A stretch of DNA of 64,000 nucleotides, taken from assembly GCA_003833135.1 (NCBI GenBank), contig QZLH01000227.1:30531-94530 (forward strand), written 5' to 3'. Below the pieces are notes generated by a model. It made no database searches, had not been told where the DNA came from, and saw only the letters and a list, made by a program, of their open reading frames with translations. This stretch comes from Oehlia diaphana (lineage: Eukaryota > Glomeromycota > Glomeromycetes > Glomerales > Glomeraceae). The translations under genes were made by a program, and so were the position numbers. Below are positions 58,957 to 64,000 of this stretch, piece after piece (position 1 is the first letter of the stretch; each line of letters begins with the position of its first letter).

Positions 58957-60932
58957 ATTTTTACAATTTATAACATTTGTTCAAAGAATAATCATGAAGG
59001 GGAGAGGGAAACAAAAAAAAAAAAAAAAAAAAAATATCGTGGAAAATTTTTTTTTATTTTTTTTTTTTTCCGCCTCTTATTTATATAGTTTTAGGAATTA
59101 GGTATAATGACCTTTCTTTTAACGAATAAAGACAAATTAAGGCTTTTTCATGCAGATTGTCATATGAGAATATGTAAACTCATGCAACTAGGTGGTAAAT
59201 TTTATGGGTTAACAGGATTTATCCGCAGTGATTATAGTAGATATAAATGCGCAAAATCAGGAAAAATTTCATTATAGTCTTGGCTGGTTTCAAAAAAGCT
59301 GAACAAAAACCGTCTTTTTTTGGTTTTTTTTGAATAATGAGTAATTGTGGCTATATTTTTTAAAGTAAAATTATTTATAATGACAACTGAACTGATGATC
59401 ATATACCCTGTAGCACAACATGATTAATAAAGCAAGTAGGAAAAAAACATTAAACACGATATCAAGTTTAACGGTGTTAATAAAAAGTCGGTTAATACTA
59501 TCTTTATTCTTCCTTGGTGAGAATGAACGAACTTCCCTGATTGAGTTACATAACATGACCATTTTGTTTTTATTGTAATACTTAATGTGAATTGCATCAA
59601 TCAATTCCAAATCCCATTATATAAAAGAATTGTTATTGGAAAGTATTTGAATGAACATAACAGATAATATTTACTTAACATAAATTTAGTATCTGTACAA
59701 CTTATCCCTTGAAAATTTGTTTTATGAAATAACATGATATTGCTAATTATAGTAACATAATATGATATGATTATATGATCAATTTGAAATAATTTCACCT
59801 ATACAATAATATCTTTGAATTGGATGATGTTAAATTTGTCCACTTTGTAATTAAAGCATTGTATTTGATTTTTAATTGATAAATTGATATAATAAATAAC
59901 ATAAATAACAATAATTTTTTAACTAATATACAATTTATGTACCTAATAGGATCGTCATTTTAATCTAGATTTACCGATTTCAAAACGTGTGGGGTTAGAA
60001 TGAAATTTAGAGAACCAGTAATTATTCAGGGAATAGTCCCTGATCAAATATCGGATCTTAATTCCTAGAATGGTTAATTTCCCATCATTTATGATGACAA
60101 TCTATTTATCACACAATGCATAATATTTATTATATGACATGAAAAACATGAAATGGAATTAAGATATATTTTATTATTTTTGTGTGTAAAATTTTACGAA
60201 ATATTTAACAAATAACAAATTTGATATTATTATAATTGTCTACGGTCTACCATTCAACACTCGGGTAAGCTTATCTAACAAAACTTGACCTCTGGCAGAG
60301 TGAAAGTAAAAATAAAATCGATTTACATATTGTTATTGTAATAATTATACATACATGTACATACTGCTATTCTGATAAGTATCTAGCGTTAAGATTTTCT
60401 TTACATATTAAGATAATATTCGGGATTCTGTGCCCATTTTATCATGTCATCCTTTAACAGGCTTAATTGCTACTCCAGATAATCGTTCCGCTAAATAACC
60501 TTTTTTCCTCAGTATCCAATCATGATATTCCTCATACTCTCCTGAGTGATGCATTGTTAATCATAACAATCATTTAGCTCTTTATAAATCATGCTATTGG
60601 CGAGTGTAACGATTTTTCTTCTTTAGAGAAATAATACCTAAATTCTTTTCTTCGTCAAGAGTATACCATCGTTTCTCACTGCATTCCAAACTTGGGTGCC
60701 AATGATTCTTGTAATTCCTGTAAGCTCGTTGGATATCTGTTGCAGAGAATGTGGCACAGTAGCTAACCAGATAGAATTCACGTGCAAGAAATGCTATCGT
60801 CAAAATTGCGCAGAAGAGTAGATTAATCATGTGTTGCAGTACATTATCGAACTTTCTTCATAAAGATCACTTGATTCTATATACATTTGAAGATGATCCT
60901 TCATCTAAAAACTCCTCTAGACGTATTCTAAT
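58957..60932. other. Intergenic, no supported gene
   Basis: AT-rich. A plus-strand stretch at about 60728-60820 reads CRECGT and FTCKKCY, a possible zinc-ribbon piece of the kinase relic that follows. Confidence 0.4.
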
Positions 60933-61170
60933 GGACATTTTTATGATGAGCATCGTGTATTTTTGGTGTTAGAATATGCTGTAAATGGATCATTGTATGA
61001 TTATCTTCAAAAGAGCATTTTATAGAACGTAAAGCAGCCAAGTTATATGTCTCAGATAGCAGATGCTCTTGCCTATCTTCAAAAGAAAAATGTCATTCAT
61101 CGAGATTTGAAGCTAGAAATATATTATTGTCAATTGATGATAATATAAAGATTTCGGATTTAAGCCGAAG
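60933..61170 (+). pseudogene. Protein kinase (tyrosine-kinase-like) relic
   Basis: The plus strand reads GHFYDEHRVFLVLEYAVNGS, then LYDYLQKS, a stop, QIADALAYLQKKNVIHRDLK, then after a frameshift EARNILLSIDDNIKISDLSR. HRDLK-x-x-N and the place of DFG (here SDL, altered) identify the catalytic loop region of a eukaryotic protein kinase. LEYA-NGSLYDYL is the style of the tyrosine-kinase-like kinases abundant in Rhizophagus. Only about 80 residues from the middle survive, with one stop and one frameshift. Confidence 0.8.
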
Positions 61171-63084
61171 ACGTACGAGTGCTAGTAACTTGTAACTGAA
61201 AGTTTACACTCCTAGACTACAAAATCAGAATTTCGATAGATCAATGTATAAAAAAGGCGTAATCCCCATTCTCAAATTGGGTTGATATTCCTGATACTCA
61301 TTATTATCCTTGTTAAAGGACATGACATAAAAGTGTGATCCATCTGACAAAAATATTGCGAAAAGCTTGCGCAATGGTGTGCGAGAACACGAAGATGGCC
61401 CCTTTCTTCATTAGGAAAGCCAGCAGTTCTCTTTCGTACTTTCAACTCCAGGATCGTTTTAACTAGCATGGGAATACAAGCATGAAGCATTTTCTGCAAC
61501 ATATTCCGTCTAAAAACGCCTGAGGTCTGGCATTAATCCGTTGAGATATCCTACATCATGTGTATCTTTTACAACGAACCAGAGCCTGGAGTGTGTAGAA
61601 TACGAGATTAGTAATTTTTTAAAAAATAAATGTGGGTTAAAAAAAAATGAAAATTAAAAAATTTTTGAAATTTTTATTATAAAAATTTTTTTTTCGCGAT
61701 AAATGATTTTGAGAGAAAAAGAAATGAATCAAGATTAAGAGGGTAAACAGGAATTCAAAGATCTTATATATCTATAAAATGTGAATATATATAATATATA
61801 TATTAATGATCCGAAATGGAATTTCCGAAACGTTTATCATTATCCTAAATCCCTAACAAAAAGAAAATGGACCCTAATAAAAGAATTATCCGCCTGTTCA
61901 TCTCCATGTGTGACGGGGTATTTTTAGTGCATGTTTATTTATACCAACTAAAATATAGAATTAGAAAAAGACATAATGGAGCGCCAGTAGACCCTGACAT
62001 TGAGCCGGATCCGGATTAAATTTTTTATATAGGCTCGAAATCGGATTTTATATGTTCCGGGCTATTGCAACTCATTTGCAAGGTTCTTATTTTCAGCCCA
62101 TGCAGGCCTCTTATTTTGCCGTTATATTTGTTAAGAACTTTGATACCGATTTAATAATAAATTTTTGACTGATCTACATTTGGTTGAAACGCGGCTGTGT
62201 CTCTTTAAAAAAAAAATTAGTAGCAAATTTTTGATTACTTGAATATGTGAATTAAGATTTTCATTTGATGTTTCAGTTTGTGGTCTTTTTCTCCATGAAT
62301 ATAATGCACCGTTCTCGGATCGTTCGGATTGGAAAAAAAAAAGCAACCCCACCAAAATGACCAAATGATCCGGGTATTTGTCACGTGGCAAAGATTAATT
62401 TCTTAATGCCGTAATAGGTAATGCTTCACGAACATCTTCATAATTAGCAGAGGATGGAGAACTAAACACGAGAGTATTCGAGTCTGGTTAAGTTCGGTAT
62501 CGATAAAAAAAATGTCAGAGGGTCAGATACGAGTTCAAGAATGAAAACAATCAAAATAATAGGAGCGAAATATTTATGCAAAAATTTAAATACAAGGCAG
62601 GATTGGACACTATAATAACAATCACTTAAGTTTTTTAACAATGAATTAGGCTGAGTTATAGTACCTATTTGTGGAAATTTCTCTGGACTTTGAAGGCTCC
62701 ATCTTGGATCTGTGAAGACCAGAGCCAATTACACAGTGAAATTCGATATAATGGAACTATCAATTCCATTATTTAAAATTTGTCAAAAATCCGTTATATC
62801 AAGAATTTCAATATATCAAGGGACTACAATATCCGCATATTAATTTTATTAACATTTTATTTTTTATTAACAAAAAAAAAAAAATAATAATAATAATAAT
62901 TTATCCAAGGAACAAATTGTAGTCTTGTTTTTTTTTCATACTATATACGCTAGAAAAAAAATTATAACATCTATTGTATTAAATATAAATGTCTAAAACA
63001 TTATTGAAGGAGCAGATAATACTGTTAGGGATCAATAGAAAATTTAATAACAATGTTTCAAAAAACGTACATACGATTTGGAAT
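61171..63084. other. Intergenic, no supported gene
   Basis: AT-rich to mixed. Minus frames at 61272-61502, 62131-62391 and 62462-62728 lack recognisable motifs. Confidence 0.45.
62731..62834. mobile_element. Possible pogo-like MITE relic
   Basis: CACAGTGAAATTCGATATAA on the left and, reversed, TGTAGTCCCTTGATATATTG on the right, with ATCCGTTATATCAAG inside. The phrases match the MITEs at 45-46 kb, but the ends are degraded and no target duplication is clear. Confidence 0.35.
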
Positions 63085-63869
63085 TTAATTTGGTGGTAGA
63101 CAACCATCTTGGCATCGCATAATTCCACCAGCGGTCGCTGCTATACCAAATGGTACTACTGGATTATTACAAGTGGCTGAACTGGATAAGAAACATCGGC
63201 TGCCTGTAAGATTCCATTGAACACAATTGGAGTCTTGAGCACAAGCTACACAACAACTTGTTGGATCTGAAGCTTCATTAAGTTGAGCATTAATGTTTAG
63301 ATGTAATAGGAGTGGAACTGCAGTTTGAAATGCACCAGGAGTACAATAAGGAATAACAGTTGTAGTAGTTGTTGTTGCAGTCGCTGTAGTTGTTGTTACT
63401 GATACAGAAGTTGAAGTAAAAGTCCTAGTAGCAGTCAATGTTTTGGTGCGAGGTTTGGGACATTTTTTGATATCAGTTGGAGTACAATAGACGGTTTTTA
63501 CGCATTTGCGATGTTTATAATAAAATTATGCCGCTTTTCCTTTTTATCGGGGATGCAAATAACCTCCTTATTCTCATGTCTCTTTTTTACAATATTTGTA
63601 GTAGGTACGACGGTGGAGGTTGTGGTGGTAGTGGTGGTAGTGGTGGTAGTGGTGGTAGTGGTAGTAGTGGTGGTGGGTTTGATGGTTGTAGTTCTAACTG
63701 TCACAGTAGTGGTTTTGGGTTTTGGGCAATTTTTAGGATTAATGGTTTTAGTATAATGGCGTGTCTTTGTGACAGTCTTGCAGTTTGTAGCAGTTGTTTG
63801 TGATGAGAAAAGAAGTATAGAGACAATCAAAATAACTGTAGCGAAAAGAATACTTTTATTCAACCACAT
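63085..63869 (-). CDS. Secreted Thr-rich protein with PAN/apple-like domain, one frameshift
   Basis: The minus strand starts MWLNKSILFATVILIVSILL, a signal peptide, with likely cleavage before the first Cys. A Cys- and Thr-rich part follows, including a run of 19 Thr (coded by the GGT/AGT-like microsatellite at 63616-63680). A second frame then continues KHRKCVKTVYCTPTDIKKC, more Thr, and a C-terminal domain with DPTSCCVACAQDSNCVQWN and CRFLSS-like spacing, which fits a PAN/apple fold used for protein or sugar binding. The two halves are joined if one base is missing in the 4-base A run at 63532-63535 (785 nt in total, one short of a multiple of three). It could be a sequencing error or a recent mutation; an intron was not found. 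Confidence 0.7.
63616..63680. repeat. GGTAGT/GGTGGT microsatellite
   Basis: The trinucleotide repeat encodes the Thr run of the secreted protein on the minus strand. It is a likely site of length change. Confidence 0.85.
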
Positions 63870-64000
63870 CTTGAAAGAAGGAAAAGTTTGACAAGAAATT
63901 AATTATTATATTAGTATATAGGAAATTATTAAGATAGGGAATTTAAAATTTTAGCAAAATAAAATATATTGAATTATTTTTTTTTTTTTCTCTAAAAAAA

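Noticed and set aside
59371..59798. Two overlapping minus-strand frames (59371-59610, 59601-59798)
   Set aside because: AT-rich, no recognisable motif, and no support for a splice joining them.
63477..63803. Gly- and Val-rich plus-strand frames opposite the Thr run
   Set aside because: They are translations of the complementary strand of the GGT-type microsatellite within the secreted-protein gene.

Overview
The window looks like nuclear DNA of an arbuscular mycorrhizal fungus (Glomeromycotina, most like Rhizophagus). That is inferred from several signs seen together: very AT-rich DNA with long A/T runs, small spliceosomal introns, a Crinkler (CRN) effector-type gene, an F-box protein, relics of lineage-typical coiled-coil and tyrosine-kinase-like families, and a high load of decayed transposons. 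No gene is bacterial in style. No rRNA, tRNA or CRISPR array was recognised by eye.

Layout. 0-31 kb is dominated by one family: von Willebrand A (vWA) plus alpha-kinase proteins (VWKA-like). There are three intact genes (2389-4065 minus, 19329-21137 minus, 27041-28864 plus) and three relics in graded states of decay (6834-8642, 18090-18865, 30149-30225). Between them lie non-autonomous DNA transposons with clear target-site duplications (TSDs): two hAT-like foldback elements (9242-9801 and 11226-11643, the first carrying a nested PIF/Harbinger-like element) and a Mutator-like element (17163-17378). A broken, truncated copy of the RNA polymerase II second-largest subunit gene (RPB2) lies at 15.5-17.1 kb, and a GC-rich tandem duplication at 24.4-25.4 kb.

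28.9-35.2 kb is mostly decayed sequence with a retropepsin-like relic and a short telomere-like tract. 35.2-37.2 kb is an F-box gene. 37.2-44.7 kb is extremely AT-rich and repeat-filled. 44.7-46.5 kb holds three pogo/Tc1-mariner-like MITEs, one with an internal palindromic satellite, followed by a DDE transposase relic and a broken coiled-coil gene.

50.0-53.2 kb is a five-exon CRN gene (ubiquitin-like header, P-loop NTPase, PD-(D/E)XK-like nuclease). Its third intron is inflated by an 831-bp PIF/Harbinger element with a perfect TTA duplication and perfect 15-bp inverted ends. Downstream are a broken lineage-type gene (54.4-55.0 kb), a four-exon membrane-anchored protein gene (58.0-59.0 kb) that no single open frame reveals, a protein kinase relic (60.9-61.2 kb), and a secreted Thr-rich PAN/apple-like protein with one frameshift at the right edge.

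The genes do not form a pathway. The window reads as an accessory, repeat-rich compartment with a locally expanding and decaying kinase family and one effector-type gene.
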